Origin: Variovorax davisae
GTDB lineage: Bacteria > Pseudomonadota > Gammaproteobacteria > Burkholderiales > Burkholderiaceae_C
Reading direction: 5' to 3'
NCBI RefSeq assembly: GCF_030316845.1
Contig: NZ_JASZYS010000002.1
Coordinates: 496,001 to 560,000, forward strand
Length of the DNA: 64,000 bases
Shown here: piece after piece, positions 46,511 to 55,632 of the stretch
Layout: every line of letters begins with the position of its first letter
Position numbering within the stretch: the first letter of the stretch is position 1
The notes under the pieces: generated by a model
The model's database searches: none
Told to the model about the DNA's origin: nothing
What the model saw: only the letters and a program-made list of their open reading frames with translations
Translations under genes and position numbers: made by a program

Positions 46511-47359
46511 ATGCGAACCCTGGAACTGCCCGGCGGCGCGACGATGCCCGCCTTCGGCCTGGGCACCTGGAAGATCGGCGAATCCGCCGGCCGCCGCGCC
46601 GCCGAAGTCGCTGCGCTGCGCGCCGCCATCGCGATGGGCTACCGGCTGATCGACAGCGCCCAGATGTACGGCGAAGGCGGCGCCGAGGAGGTGGTCGGCC
46701 AAGCCGTGGCCGAGGCTCTGCGCGCGGGCGATGTGCGGCGCGAGGCGCTGTTCATCGTCAGCAAGGTCTATCCGCACAACGCCAGCCGCGCCGGAACGCC
46801 CAAGGCCTGCGCGCGCAGCCTGGCGCGGCTCGGGCTCGACCACATCGACCTGTATCTGCTGCACTGGCGCGGCGAGCATCCGCTCGGCGACACCTGCGAG
46901 GCGATGCAGGCGCTGGTCGCCGCAGGAAAGATCCGCCATTGGGGCGTCAGCAACTTCGACACCGACGACATGGAGGAACTCGCCGCCCTGGCCAGCGACT
47001 GCGCCGCCAACCAGGTCTATTACTCGGTCGCCGAGCGCGGCCCCGAGTTCAGCCTGCTGCCCTGGCAGCACGAACGAGGCATCCCGCTGATGGCCTACAG
47101 CCCGATCGACCAGGGGGCGTTGGCCGCCGACGCGGGCCTGCAGCAGATCGCGCAGCGGCTGGGCATCGGCGCGGCGCAGCTCGCGCTGGCATGGGTGCTG
47201 GCGCAGCCCGGCGTGGCCGCGATCCCGAAGGCGGTGCGCGAGAGCCATCTGCGCGAGAACCTCGCGGCGGCCGCGCTGACGCTGCACCCGGAGGTGCTGG
47301 CCGAAATCGATCGCCTGCACCCGGCGCCGCGGCGCAATAGGCCGCTGGCGATGATCTGA
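46511..47359 (+). CDS. Aldo/keto reductase
   Basis: A 282-residue NADPH-dependent reductase of the 2,5-diketogluconate reductase-like group. The catalytic tetrad is complete: Asp48, Tyr53, Lys85 and His118. The cofactor-binding C-terminal segment near IPKAVRESHLREN is present. The ATG at 46511 has an AAGGAA site nine bases upstream. It is divergent from the XRE-cupin regulator and probably controlled by the tandem operators. The physiological aldehyde or ketone is unknown. Confidence 0.92.
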   Translation: MRTLELPGGATMPAFGLGTWKIGESAGRRAAEVAALRAAIAMGYRLIDSAQMYGEGGAEEVVGQAVAEALRAGDVRREALFIVSKVYPHNASRAGTPKACARSLARLGLDHIDLYLLHWRGEHPLGDTCEAMQALVAAGKIRHWGVSNFDTDDMEELAALASDCAANQVYYSVAERGPEFSLLPWQHERGIPLMAYSPIDQGALAADAGLQQIAQRLGIGAAQLALAWVLAQPGVAAIPKAVRESHLRENLAAAALTLHPEVLAEIDRLHPAPRRNRPLAMI

Positions 47360-47366
47360 GCCGGGG

Positions 47367-48851
47367 TCAGTGCGCCTCGGCCTGCTTGGCGGCCGCGACG
47401 ATCGCCGCCTCGTCATGCTTGGCCCCGTTCAGGAACAGGTTCAACAGCACCGCGCAGACCGAAGCCAGCAGGATCCCCGACTCCACCAGCGAGTGGATCG
47501 CGTGCGGCATCCACTGCTTGAAGTTGGGTGCCAGCAGCGGGATCATGCCGACGCCGATCGACACCGCGACGATCATCGCGTTGTGGCGGTTGGTCTTGAA
47601 GTCCACGCCCGAGAGGATGCGGATGCCGGTCGCCGCGACCATGCCGAACATCACCAGGCCGGCACCGCCCAGCACCACGGTGGGCAGCGACTCGACCAGT
47701 GCCGCCATCTTCGGCAGCAGGCCCAGCACGACAAGGATCACGCCGCCGGCCACGCAGACGTAGCGGCTCTTGATGCCGGTCACCGCCACCAGCCCGACGT
47801 TCTGCGAGAAGCTGGTGTACGGGAAGGTGTTGAAGATGCCGCCGATCAAGGTGCCCAGGCCGTCGGTGCGCAGGCCGCGCGCCAGGTCCTGCTGGCTGAT
47901 CTTGCGCTCGGTCATCTCGCCGAGCGCGAGGAACATGCCGGTCGACTCGATCATCACCACGATCATGATCAGCGACATCGTGAGGATCAGCACCGGGTCG
48001 AATTTCGGCATGCCGAAGTGGAAGGGCAGCACGATGTCGAACCAGGCCGCGCTGCCGACCTTCTCGAAGGTCATGAAGCCGAAGAGGGTCGCGACCACCG
48101 CGCCGATCACGATGCCCAGCAGCACCGAGATGTTGGCGATGAAGCCGCGGGCGTACTTCACGATCAGCAGGATCGACACCAGCACCAGGGCCGCGATGGC
48201 CAGCCCGCCGAGGTCGGCGTAGCGCGGGTTGGGCACCGACGGCACGATCGACAGCCCCTTGGGCAGCGGCGGCACGGCCGAGCCGGGCGACGTGACATCG
48301 GCCAGCCACTTGGCGTACACCGGGTCGACCAGCGCCGGCGCGGTCGGGCCGACCGGGTTGCCGAAGATCCAGTTGATGCCCACGCGCATCAGGCTGATGC
48401 CGATCACCGCGATGATGGTGCCGGTAACCACGGGCGGAAAGAAGCGCAGCATGCGCGAGACCATCGGCGCGATCAGGATCGAGATGATGCCAGCGCCGAT
48501 GATCGCGCCGAACAGCAACTGCGCGCCGGCCTGGCCCGGGTTGGCGTTGGCGATCGCGACCATCGGTGCGACCGACGCGAAGGTCACGCCCATCATCACC
48601 GGCAGCTTGATGCCGAACCACTGGGTGGCGCCCAGCGCCTGGATCAGGGTCGCGATGCCGCAGCAGAACAGGTCGGCGGAGATCAGCAGCGCGACCTCCT
48701 GCGGCGTGAGCTTGAGCGCGCGGCCGACGATCAGCGGCACCGCCACCGCGCCGGCATACATCACGAGCACGTGCTGCAGGCCGAGGGCCGCGAGTTTGCC
48801 GGCCGGCAGGCGCTGGTCGACCGGGTGGATGGAAGGCGAGGCAGCCGTCAT
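47367..48851 (-). CDS. Nucleobase:cation symporter-2 family permease (xanthine/urate type)
   Basis: A 494-residue membrane carrier of the NAT/NCS2 family with about 14 hydrophobic segments. The family signature QNVGLVAVTGIKSRYV lies in the second half, and TGI at its end matches the purine-type rather than uracil-type members. The N-terminal QHVL motif is also present. It likely imports xanthine or urate with protons. A TGTATACA palindrome lies 85-92 bp upstream of its start, identical to those at the GntR/hiuH and puuD promoters, supporting a purine role. Confidence 0.9.
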   Translation of the reverse strand: MTAASPSIHPVDQRLPAGKLAALGLQHVLVMYAGAVAVPLIVGRALKLTPQEVALLISADLFCCGIATLIQALGATQWFGIKLPVMMGVTFASVAPMVAIANANPGQAGAQLLFGAIIGAGIISILIAPMVSRMLRFFPPVVTGTIIAVIGISLMRVGINWIFGNPVGPTAPALVDPVYAKWLADVTSPGSAVPPLPKGLSIVPSVPNPRYADLGGLAIAALVLVSILLIVKYARGFIANISVLLGIVIGAVVATLFGFMTFEKVGSAAWFDIVLPFHFGMPKFDPVLILTMSLIMIVVMIESTGMFLALGEMTERKISQQDLARGLRTDGLGTLIGGIFNTFPYTSFSQNVGLVAVTGIKSRYVCVAGGVILVVLGLLPKMAALVESLPTVVLGGAGLVMFGMVAATGIRILSGVDFKTNRHNAMIVAVSIGVGMIPLLAPNFKQWMPHAIHSLVESGILLASVCAVLLNLFLNGAKHDEAAIVAAAKQAEAH

Positions 48852-48934
48852 TGCGTGGACTCCTGGGCAGCGTGGAGGAAGGGGAGGGGCGAACGCTTCG
48901 TTGCGTTGAATCGTTCACCGTTCTGTACGCGAAA

Positions 48935-48945
48935 CTGTATACAAA
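48935..48945. promoter_or_regulatory. TGTATACA operator upstream of the nucleobase permease
   Basis: The perfect palindrome TGTATACA lies at 48936-48943, flanked by C and AA. It is in the promoter region of the minus-strand permease. The same octamer appears at 59064-59071 and 60909-60916. A GntR-type regulator encoded at 58368-59042 is the likely ligand. Confidence 0.65.
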
Positions 48946-49048
48946 CCAGGTGATCGCCTGTATGGCGGAAAACCCGTGGTGTGGCCTTGCAAATCGCGGG
49001 CCCGCCGCCGCCGTCGCAAAAACGTAGAAGAAATAATGATTCATCTTG

Positions 49049-49063
49049 TTACTTTTGAAGTAA
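49049..49063. promoter_or_regulatory. Inverted repeat TTACTT-N3-AAGTAA upstream of a small gene
   Basis: A 15-bp inverted repeat lies 77 bp before the 82-residue protein gene, in an AT-rich part of the otherwise GC-rich gap from 48852 to 49139. It may be an operator for the small-gene pair. No regulator is identified. Confidence 0.4.
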
Positions 49064-49139
49064 TTAGGCACAATGTATTACATCGATGTGCGGCCGATCC
49101 CCGGCGCGACACGATCCACCCTTTCCATGCGAGGCCCCC

Positions 49140-49388
49140 ATGAAGACCCAGAAACAGGCAATCAATGAAGGCTACGACGTCGATCTGTCGGGCCCCGGAC
49201 GACCGATGGGCGCCAAGGGCAAGTACCCGGACTTCGACGTGATCCCCCTGCTCACGGAGATGGAGGCCGAGCTCATCAACACGCTGGGCCTGGTGCGCCA
49301 GCTGCTGCTCGAAGGCGTGCCGTCGAAGGACGCCCGGGAGGGCGTGGTGCTCGCCATCGACGGGTTGCTGGCCGCCGCGCGCTCGTGA
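49140..49388 (+). CDS. Small acidic protein, unknown function
   Basis: An 82-residue protein from the ATG at 49140, with GAGG upstream. The N-terminal half is polar and glycine-rich, and residues 40-82 are predicted helical with regular leucines. No family is recognised. It is followed 33 bp later by a second small gene with a strong ribosome binding site, and then by an AT-rich island preceding a two-component system. The pair may be part of that system's output or input, but nothing in the sequence proves it. Confidence 0.6.
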   Translation: MKTQKQAINEGYDVDLSGPGRPMGAKGKYPDFDVIPLLTEMEAELINTLGLVRQLLLEGVPSKDAREGVVLAIDGLLAAARS

Positions 49389-49421
49389 TCTTTCGGCGAC
49401 CAACGAACGAGGAGACAGCAC

Positions 49422-49616
49422 ATGAACAGCTACAAGACCGTGAGCCAGGCGACCGGCGTGGCGCGCACCTTGAGCCGCAGCGCCGGCTGCACCATCCTGG
49501 TCTACCAGGCCGGCGACAACCGGTTCGTCACGGCGCGACCGTCCGACGCGGTCAGCGGGCTGGTGATCGGCATCTACCAGAACGGCTACAAGCTGCAGAG
49601 CGCCCAGCGGGCCTGA
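49422..49616 (+). CDS. Small basic protein, unknown function
   Basis: A 64-residue protein starting M-N-S-Y-K-T-V-S. A GAGGAGACA ribosome binding site precedes the ATG. The sequence has alternating polar/hydrophobic stretches (TILVYQAGDNRFVTARP) suggesting a small beta-rich fold. No family is recognised. It lies 33 bp after the 82-residue gene and is likely co-transcribed with it. Confidence 0.6.
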   Translation: MNSYKTVSQATGVARTLSRSAGCTILVYQAGDNRFVTARPSDAVSGLVIGIYQNGYKLQSAQRA

Positions 49617-49945
49617 TTCCCCGAAAACTCTTCGTAGAAAATTTTGGTATCAAATCCAATTAATGGATTGTTATCAATTCAATCAAGATTTCTTCTTTGA
49701 ATACTCGGAAAATTCCGAATTATCAATGAGAAAACTCTGAATTTTGAAAAACCGGATCCGGAATCCTATGTGATCTTTTTCGCGAACTGCTGCATTATTG
49801 ATTCTCGAATGCCTGATGAATTCCATCATCAATTGAGAAACGCCCTAAAATTGCGTTGAATTGTGAGGGGCATGACACTGGAAAAAAACAACAGTCGCCC
49901 TCGCGAGCGGCCTCAGGCCATCGAACTCAACGCAAGGGAATCCAT
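49617..49945. other. AT-rich intergenic island before a two-component operon
   Basis: About 330 bp with much lower GC content than the surrounding genes and no convincing gene. It contains several short inverted repeats: TCGGAA-N2-TTCCGA at 49705-49718, the palindrome CCGGATCCGG at 49752-49761 and TGATG-N5-CATCA at 49814-49828. Long A/T tracts would favour bending and binding of H-NS-like or global regulators. It probably holds the promoter of the response-regulator/kinase pair. Confidence 0.6.
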
Positions 49946-50578
49946 ATGCACTCAGTCATCGTTGTCGACGATCATCCCGCCATTCGCCTGGCGGTCCGGG
50001 CGGCCCTCGAATCCGGCGGCGAGTTCCAGGTCGTGGGCGAGGCCGGCGACGGCCCCTCGGCCCTGGCTACGATCCGCGACCAGCGTCCCGACCTGGTCAT
50101 CCTCGACCTCGACCTGCCGCGGCTCAGCGGGCTCGACCTGATCGAGCGGCTGAGAAAGTCCCTGCCGTCGACCAAGCTGCTGGTGCTGTCGGCCCAGCCG
50201 GAATCCATCTTTGCCGCCCGCACCGTGCAGGCGGGCGCCAATGGCTTCATGAGCAAGAGCGAAGACATGTCGGCCGTCACGCAGGCGGCCAGGACGGTGC
50301 TTGCCGGCTACAGCATGTTTCCATCGTCTGCGCTGTCGTCGCACGGGCACACGAATACCGGCGCCCCGCCCGATGTGTTGATGAAGTCGCTTTCCGACCG
50401 CGAATTGACGGTGCTGCAATACCTGGCGCGCGGCATGAGCAACAAGGAAATCGCCGAAACCCTGTTGATCAGCAACAAGACGATCAGCAGCTACAAGACG
50501 CGCATATTCGAGAAGCTCGGAATTTCCACGCTGGTCGAACTGGTCGATTTCACCCGCGCCCATCACCTCGTCTCCTGA
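49946..50578 (+). CDS. Response regulator of BvgA/EvgA type (NarL family)
   Basis: A 210-residue response regulator from the ATG at 49946, behind an AAGGGAA site. The receiver domain has Asp8, Asp9 and phosphoacceptor Asp54, and Lys near residue 103 (MSKSE). The LuxR helix-turn-helix (LSDRELTVLQYLARGMSNKE) fills the C-terminus. The hybrid kinase gene starts 9 bp later. The pair resembles BvgAS/EvgAS phosphorelays. The AT-rich island upstream probably holds its promoter. Confidence 0.92.
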   Translation: MHSVIVVDDHPAIRLAVRAALESGGEFQVVGEAGDGPSALATIRDQRPDLVILDLDLPRLSGLDLIERLRKSLPSTKLLVLSAQPESIFAARTVQAGANGFMSKSEDMSAVTQAARTVLAGYSMFPSSALSSHGHTNTGAPPDVLMKSLSDRELTVLQYLARGMSNKEIAETLLISNKTISSYKTRIFEKLGISTLVELVDFTRAHHLVS

Positions 50579-50587
50579 AAGGGGCGA

Positions 50588-52705
50588 ATGATGTGGGGGG
50601 AAATGTCGGGGCTCGTGCCCTGGGGATATGAAATCGCTGCCGGATTTGCGCTGTGCTTCGTCATCAGCGTGATCTGGAACCGGAAACTGCGCCATGAGAT
50701 GCGCCGGCGACTCGCCGTCAAAGCCGAATTGCGCGACCAGCTCGCCTTTCAGCGCGCCCTGCTCGACGCCATCCCGCAGGCGATCTGCGTGCGCGACGTC
50801 GAGGCCAGGCTGGTGTTCTGCAATGCCGCCTTCGAGAAGATGTGCGGCACCACCCGCGCCGCCATGGAGGGCAAGACCGTGGGCGAAAGCGGTCTTGACT
50901 ACATCAACCAGGACAATTCGGCCCTGCTCCACGCCCGCTATCTCGACATGCTGGCGACTGGCGAGCCGCTGAACGACGATGTCGACGTGGTCCTCGATGG
51001 CGAGACGCGCCGGCTGGCGCACTGGGCGGTCCCGATCTCCCTGTCGCCGGGCGGCCAGAAGCGCGCCCTGGTGGCCGGCGCGATCGATGTCACCGAGCGC
51101 CACCATCTGATCCATCTGAGCCAGGTCGCGCGGGCCGAGGCCGAGGAGGCCAGCCGCGCCAAGTCCAACTTCCTCGCCACCATGAGTCACGAGATCCGCA
51201 CGCCCATGAACGCCGTGCTGGGCATGCTCGAACTGCTGACGCGTGAAGGCCGGCTGTCGGCCAAGGACCGCGAATCGGTGGACCTGGCCCGGACGTCGGC
51301 CGTGGCCCTGCTCGGGCTCATCGACGACATCCTCGACATCTCCAAGATCGAGGCCGGCGGCCTCGAAATCGCCCTGGCGCCGGCCCGGCTGCCGGCGATC
51401 GTCGACGAGGTGGCCCGGATCTTCGGCGGCCTGGCGCGCCAGCACGGCCTGGCGATGGTGCTCGACATCGATCCCGCGGTCGGCGAATGGCACAGCGTGG
51501 ACGCGGTGCGCTTCAGGCAGATCGCCAACAACCTGGTGAGCAACGCCATCAAGTACACCGATGCCGGCAGCGTCACCGTGCGGCTGCGCCATGTGGGCCG
51601 CGAGGCCGGCGTCGAGACGATCGCCCTCGAGGTCGAGGACACCGGCATCGGGATTGCCCCGGAAGACGTGGCGAACCTGTTCCGGCCGTTCTTCCAGGCC
51701 GAGGCGGCCGGCCCGCGCGCCATCGGCGGCACCGGCCTGGGCCTGCCGATCGTCCAGCGCCTGTGCCGGCTGCTGGGCGGCAGCATCGACGTCCGCAGCC
51801 AGCGCGGCCAGGGCACCTGCGTCCGGGTCGAACTCGCGCTGCAGGCCGCGTCGCCCCCGCAGGCCGCCCCGGCCGCGGCCGCTGCGCCGGAGCCCGGCGC
51901 CTTGCTGCGGCAGCGTGGCCGCAGGATCCTGGCGGTCGACGACCATCCGGCCAACCGGCTGCTGCTGCAGCGCCAGCTCGAGCACCTGGGCCTCGCCTGC
52001 GAACTGGCGGAGGATGGCGAGACCGCCCTGGAACTCTGGCGCGACGGTGGCTTCGACCTGGTCATCACCGACTGTTCCATGCCGGTCATGGACGGCTATG
52101 CCCTGGCGCTAGCCATCCGGGCGCTGGAACACGAGCGTGGCCTGCCGCGCTGCCCGGTGCTCGGCTGCACGGCGCATGTCCAGGAGGAGGACCGGCGCCA
52201 CGCGCTCGAGGCCGGCATGGACGAGTGCCTCATGAAGCCGTTCAGCCTCGATGCCTTGGCGGCGGCGCTGCATCGCCATCTGCCCGCGGATGCGGCCGCG
52301 CCGCGCCTTGCGACACCGGTCGAAGCGCCGCCGCACGAGCCCTTCGAGGCCGCCTTCGACCCGCTGGCGCTGCGCAGCCTGTCCGACGACGACGCCCAGG
52401 TCGAGTCGCGCTTTCTCGAGGCGCTGTGGCGGACCAACCGCAGCGACATCCGCGAACTCGCCGTGCATGTCGGGTCGGGGGCGCTGGCCGAGGCGTCGTC
52501 GGTGGCGCACAAGATCCTGGGCCCGGCCCGGATGGTCCGGGCCCAGCGCGTGATGCGGGCCTGCGAGCTGCTCCAGCGGGCCTGCCGTGGCGAGCCGGCG
52601 CAAAGCCCCGGCGCCGCCTTGGCCCAGCTCGAGGCGGCGGTCGACGAACTCGACCGCGAGATCGAAATGCGGCTGAAGGGCCTGGCGCGGCCTGAACGCG
52701 CCTAG
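50588..52705 (+). CDS. Unorthodox hybrid histidine kinase with PAS, receiver and HPt domains
   Basis: A 705-residue kinase forming a full phosphorelay. One N-terminal membrane segment (about residues 12-30) is followed by a PAS domain (55-175). Next come a kinase core with H-box His201 ([16 protein letters not shown]) and an ATPase domain, a receiver with Asp495 ([11 protein letters not shown]) and a C-terminal HPt domain with His641 (AHKILGPA). This is the BvgS/EvgS core layout, but the large periplasmic Venus-flytrap domains are absent, so sensing must be cytoplasmic or through PAS. The 3' end overlaps the convergent USP gene by four bases. Confidence 0.93.
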   Translation: MMWGEMSGLVPWGYEIAAGFALCFVISVIWNRKLRHEMRRRLAVKAELRDQLAFQRALLDAIPQAICVRDVEARLVFCNAAFEKMCGTTRAAMEGKTVGESGLDYINQDNSALLHARYLDMLATGEPLNDDVDVVLDGETRRLAHWAVPISLSPGGQKRALVAGAIDVTERHHLIHLSQVARAEAEEASRAKSNFLATMSHEIRTPMNAVLGMLELLTREGRLSAKDRESVDLARTSAVALLGLIDDILDISKIEAGGLEIALAPARLPAIVDEVARIFGGLARQHGLAMVLDIDPAVGEWHSVDAVRFRQIANNLVSNAIKYTDAGSVTVRLRHVGREAGVETIALEVEDTGIGIAPEDVANLFRPFFQAEAAGPRAIGGTGLGLPIVQRLCRLLGGSIDVRSQRGQGTCVRVELALQAASPPQAAPAAAAAPEPGALLRQRGRRILAVDDHPANRLLLQRQLEHLGLACELAEDGETALELWRDGGFDLVITDCSMPVMDGYALALAIRALEHERGLPRCPVLGCTAHVQEEDRRHALEAGMDECLMKPFSLDALAAALHRHLPADAAAPRLATPVEAPPHEPFEAAFDPLALRSLSDDDAQVESRFLEALWRTNRSDIRELAVHVGSGALAEASSVAHKILGPARMVRAQRVMRACELLQRACRGEPAQSPGAALAQLEAAVDELDREIEMRLKGLARPERA

Positions 52706-53610
52706 CCGTTCAAGGCGCCCTTCAGATCCCCGCGTTCGGCCTCGAACCGTTGGCGCGCCGCGGCCCGGGTCGAGGCCTGGAAATCATCCGGCACGATCAG
52801 CACGTCGCTGGTGGCCCAGCACAGCACCCGGTGGGCCACGCTGCCGAACACGAAGTCCGCGATCGGCGAGCTGCGCCGCTTTCCGACCACCAGCAGGTCG
52901 GCGCCCACGTGGTCCTGCTGGACCACCGCCTGGCGGGCGGGGTCGCCGTAGCCGATGGCGCTCATCACGCGGTTGCGGCGGGTGTCGAACGAATCGGTCA
53001 GCCAGAAGATGCGGTCGCGGGCGTGGCGCATGCATTCATGACGGTAGGCCTGGATCGCACGCCGCGATGCCTCGGCCGACCGCAGCTTGGCCTCGTTCAG
53101 TGTGCTGATGGCATGGAACAGCTCGACCTCGGCGTTGCTGTCCAGCATCCATGCCAGCTGGACCAGCCGTTTCGAGGCGGGCGTGAAGTCGACGGCGACC
53201 AGGATGCGTTCGTAGCCCTGGCGCGGCGCGGTCCTGGTCACCAGCACCGGGCAGCGGCACAGGCGCGCCAGCCGCTCGGCCGGCTGCCCCTGCAGCAGCG
53301 AGGCCAGCGTGCGCTCGCGCCGGTGGCTCATGACCAGCAGGTCCGCGCAGCTGGCTTCCTCGGCGACATGCGCCAGCGTGTTCGCGGTCTGGGCGACCGG
53401 CCGCACCGTGAAGCCGAAGCGATGGCCCAGTTTCCTGGCGACATGGGCGAGCCGGCCGGCGCTGTTCGGGGGTGGCGCGCTGCCGCTCGCCGGCAGCACC
53501 ATGAGCTTGAGGACGGCGCGGTGCTCGGCCGCGAGCCGGGCCGCGCGTTCGAGGGCGAGGCGGGATGGCGGTGAGAAGTCGGTCACGGCCAGGATGGATC
53601 GGATGGTCAT
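52702..53610 (-). CDS. Tandem universal stress protein (UspA family)
   Basis: A 302-residue protein with two UspA domains. The first, residues 1-130, starts SILAVTDFSPPSRLALERA. The second, 135-285, starts RILVAVDFTPASKRLVQLA and ends with a GSVAHRVLCWATSDVLIVP segment typical of ATP-binding Usp domains. The first domain's ATP-binding Gly motif is degenerate. It probably supports survival under stress or low oxygen. It is divergent in direction from the two-component operon and overlaps it by four bases at the 3' end. Confidence 0.9.
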   Translation of the reverse strand: MTIRSILAVTDFSPPSRLALERAARLAAEHRAVLKLMVLPASGSAPPPNSAGRLAHVARKLGHRFGFTVRPVAQTANTLAHVAEEASCADLLVMSHRRERTLASLLQGQPAERLARLCRCPVLVTRTAPRQGYERILVAVDFTPASKRLVQLAWMLDSNAEVELFHAISTLNEAKLRSAEASRRAIQAYRHECMRHARDRIFWLTDSFDTRRNRVMSAIGYGDPARQAVVQQDHVGADLLVVGKRRSSPIADFVFGSVAHRVLCWATSDVLIVPDDFQASTRAAARQRFEAERGDLKGALNG

Positions 53611-53699
53611 GGAGGTCTCCTCTTCGCGCGTGGCGCGCGCGCTGGCGCCGCGGTCGAGGCACGACCGCGCGCTGCGTGGGCTGGAAAAGGCGGCGCGCG

Positions 53700-54101
53700 C
53701 TAGCGCGTGTAGTCGCCGCTGGCTTCGGGCTGGTAGGCCATGGCGACGATCTCGGCCGCGCCTTCTTCGCCGCCGGGCAGCTGCCAGCGCGCGACCGCGC
53801 CGACCTTCAGGCCGAGCAGGGCGCTGCCGACCGGCGACAAGACCGAGATGAAGCCGGCACTGGGCTCCGAGTCGCCGGGAAAGCAGACGGTCAGCGTCTG
53901 CCGGCGCCGCGTGTGGGGGTCGACCAGTTCGACCTGCGAATACATCGTGACGATGTCCGCGGGAACCTCGCGCGAGCGCGTCACTTCGGCCGCGCCGAGG
54001 ACGTTGGCCAGCGCGGGCGGCAGATGGCCGTCGAGCAGCTTGCTCAGGCGCGAGAAGTCATGTTCGGTGAGCGTTCGCTCGCCGAGGATGGTTGCATGCA
54101 T
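53700..54101 (-). CDS. Rnk / GreA-GreB C-terminal-domain family protein
   Basis: A 133-residue protein whose second half matches the GreA/GreB C-terminal domain. Characteristic segments are VTMYSQVELVDP and SVLSPVGSALLGLKVG. It lacks the N-terminal coiled coil that reaches into RNA polymerase, so it is Rnk-like rather than a transcript cleavage factor. Rnk proteins bind RNA polymerase and compete with Gre factors. It starts 90 bp upstream of the universal stress protein gene on the same strand and may share its stress control. Confidence 0.85.
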   Translation of the reverse strand: MHATILGERTLTEHDFSRLSKLLDGHLPPALANVLGAAEVTRSREVPADIVTMYSQVELVDPHTRRRQTLTVCFPGDSEPSAGFISVLSPVGSALLGLKVGAVARWQLPGGEEGAAEIVAMAYQPEASGDYTR

Positions 54102-54404
54102 GGGGACGCACTCCTGGTCGAATGCGGGCCGACCGAACGACGGGCAGGCACCGCGACGCGCGAGGTGGGTGCCCGGCGGTCGATGGTTGCGCTGAATGGG
54201 AGGGAAGCGGCCGCCGGGCTTAGGAATGTGCGGGCGTCGGCTGCAGGCCTGCCGCGCGCGCAGAAAACATCGGCTGCGCGAGCGCAGCGTGGTTCTGGAA
54301 GCGGGACGGGGCGTGCATGGGCCCGAGTGTATCGGGCAGTCACGCGAGGCTCAACCAATGGCCTCACGGTCCTTGCCAGATAGGGGCAACCGATCAGTGG
54401 CGCC
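54102..54404. other. Intergenic region upstream of the Rnk-like gene
   Basis: These 303 bp separate the stop of the purine-operon M20 gene from the start of the Rnk-like gene; both genes run on the minus strand. I see no convincing gene. A weak inverted repeat, TTGCC-N7-GGCAA, lies at 54373-54389. The region probably carries the Rnk-like promoter and the end of the purine operon, but no clear terminator T-tract was found. Confidence 0.5.
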
Positions 54405-55631
54405 TCACGTGAGTAGATCGCTCAGCGTGCGCGCGATGACCTTGGTGGCGCGTCGCAGGTCTTCGAGCACCACGCGCTCGTCGTTGCGCTTGGCATGCGA
54501 CTCGAGCACCGTGCGCGGACCGGCGCCGTAGATCACGCCCGGGATGCCGGCCTCGCCGTACAGCCGCACGTCGGTGTAGAGCGGGGTGCCCATCGCCTTG
54601 ATCGGCTCGCCGAAGAGTTCCTGGCCGTGCTTCTGTATGGCCTCGACCAGCGGCTTGTTGCCGGCCAGCGGCTTCATCGAGTTGGCCAGCAGCATGCGCT
54701 TGATCTCGACCGTGATGCCGGGCAGCTGCGCGGCGGCGTCGGCGATGACCTGGCGGATCGTGGCCTCGACCTCGATCGGGTTCTCCTCGGGGATCATCCG
54801 GCGGTCGAGCTTGAAGACCACCTTGCCGGGCACCACGTTGGTGTTGGTGCCGCCCTCGATGCGGCCGACGTTGAGGTAGGGGTGCGTGATGCCCTCGACC
54901 TTCGACGTCACCTGCTGGTAGAGCGTGTTCTGCGAATAGAGCGCGTTGAGGATGTGGACCGCACCCTGCAGCGCGTCGACGCCGGTGGTCGGGATGGCCG
55001 CATGCGCCATCTTGCCGTGCACCGTGACTTCCATCTGCAGGCAGCCGTTGTGGGCGGTGACCACTTCGTAGCTGAAGCCGGCGGCGATCATCAGGTCCGG
55101 CTTGGTCAGGCCTTGGGCGAGCAGCCAGCCCGGGCCCAGGATGCCGCCGAATTCCTCGTCGTAGGTGAAGTGCAATTCGACGCCGCCCTTGGCCGGCTTG
55201 GCGACCGCTTCGAGCGCGCGCACGGCGAAGGTGAAGCTGGCGAAGTCGCTCTTGCTCACCGCCGCGGCGCGGCCGTAGAGGCTGCCGCCGTCGATCTCGC
55301 CGCCGTAGGGGTCGTGGGTCCAGCCTTCGCCGGGCGGCACGACGTCGCCGTGGGCGTTGAGGGCGACGGTGCGGCCGCCGCTGCCGTACTTGCGGCGCAC
55401 GATCAGGTTGGTGATCGATTCGAGGCCGTAGTCCTTGACTTCCTGCGCGGGCACGGGATGCTTCTCGGCCTCGAAGCCGAAGGCCTGGATCAGCTCGGCC
55501 GTGCGCTCGGCGTGCGGCGCGTTGTTGCCGGGCGGGGTGTCGGTGGGCACGCGCACCAGCGCCTGCAGGAAGCGGACTTCCTCGTCGAAGTGGGCGTCGA
55601 TCCAGGCGTCGAGTTTGGTGTAGTCGGTCAT
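54405..55631 (-). CDS. M20 family metallohydrolase (ArgE/DapE-like) in the allantoin operon
   Basis: A 408-residue di-zinc hydrolase. The metal and catalytic motifs are NAHGDVVPPGEGW (near residues 91-103), DEEFGG near 158 and the later C-terminal His motif. The family includes deacetylases, deacylases and allantoate or ureidoglycolate amidohydrolases. The start at 55631 is one base after the preceding gene's stop, so it is translationally coupled to the UraD-allantoate amidohydrolase fusion. A ureidoglycolate-cleaving step is otherwise missing from the window, and this enzyme is a candidate for it. That is inference. Confidence 0.85.
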   Translation of the reverse strand: MTDYTKLDAWIDAHFDEEVRFLQALVRVPTDTPPGNNAPHAERTAELIQAFGFEAEKHPVPAQEVKDYGLESITNLIVRRKYGSGGRTVALNAHGDVVPPGEGWTHDPYGGEIDGGSLYGRAAAVSKSDFASFTFAVRALEAVAKPAKGGVELHFTYDEEFGGILGPGWLLAQGLTKPDLMIAAGFSYEVVTAHNGCLQMEVTVHGKMAHAAIPTTGVDALQGAVHILNALYSQNTLYQQVTSKVEGITHPYLNVGRIEGGTNTNVVPGKVVFKLDRRMIPEENPIEVEATIRQVIADAAAQLPGITVEIKRMLLANSMKPLAGNKPLVEAIQKHGQELFGEPIKAMGTPLYTDVRLYGEAGIPGVIYGAGPRTVLESHAKRNDERVVLEDLRRATKVIARTLSDLLT

Positions 55632-55632
55632 G

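Noticed and set aside
54044-54531. Open frames on both strands in the 54.1-54.5 kb gap
   Set aside because: They overlap the ends of flanking genes, lack ribosome binding sites and have random composition.
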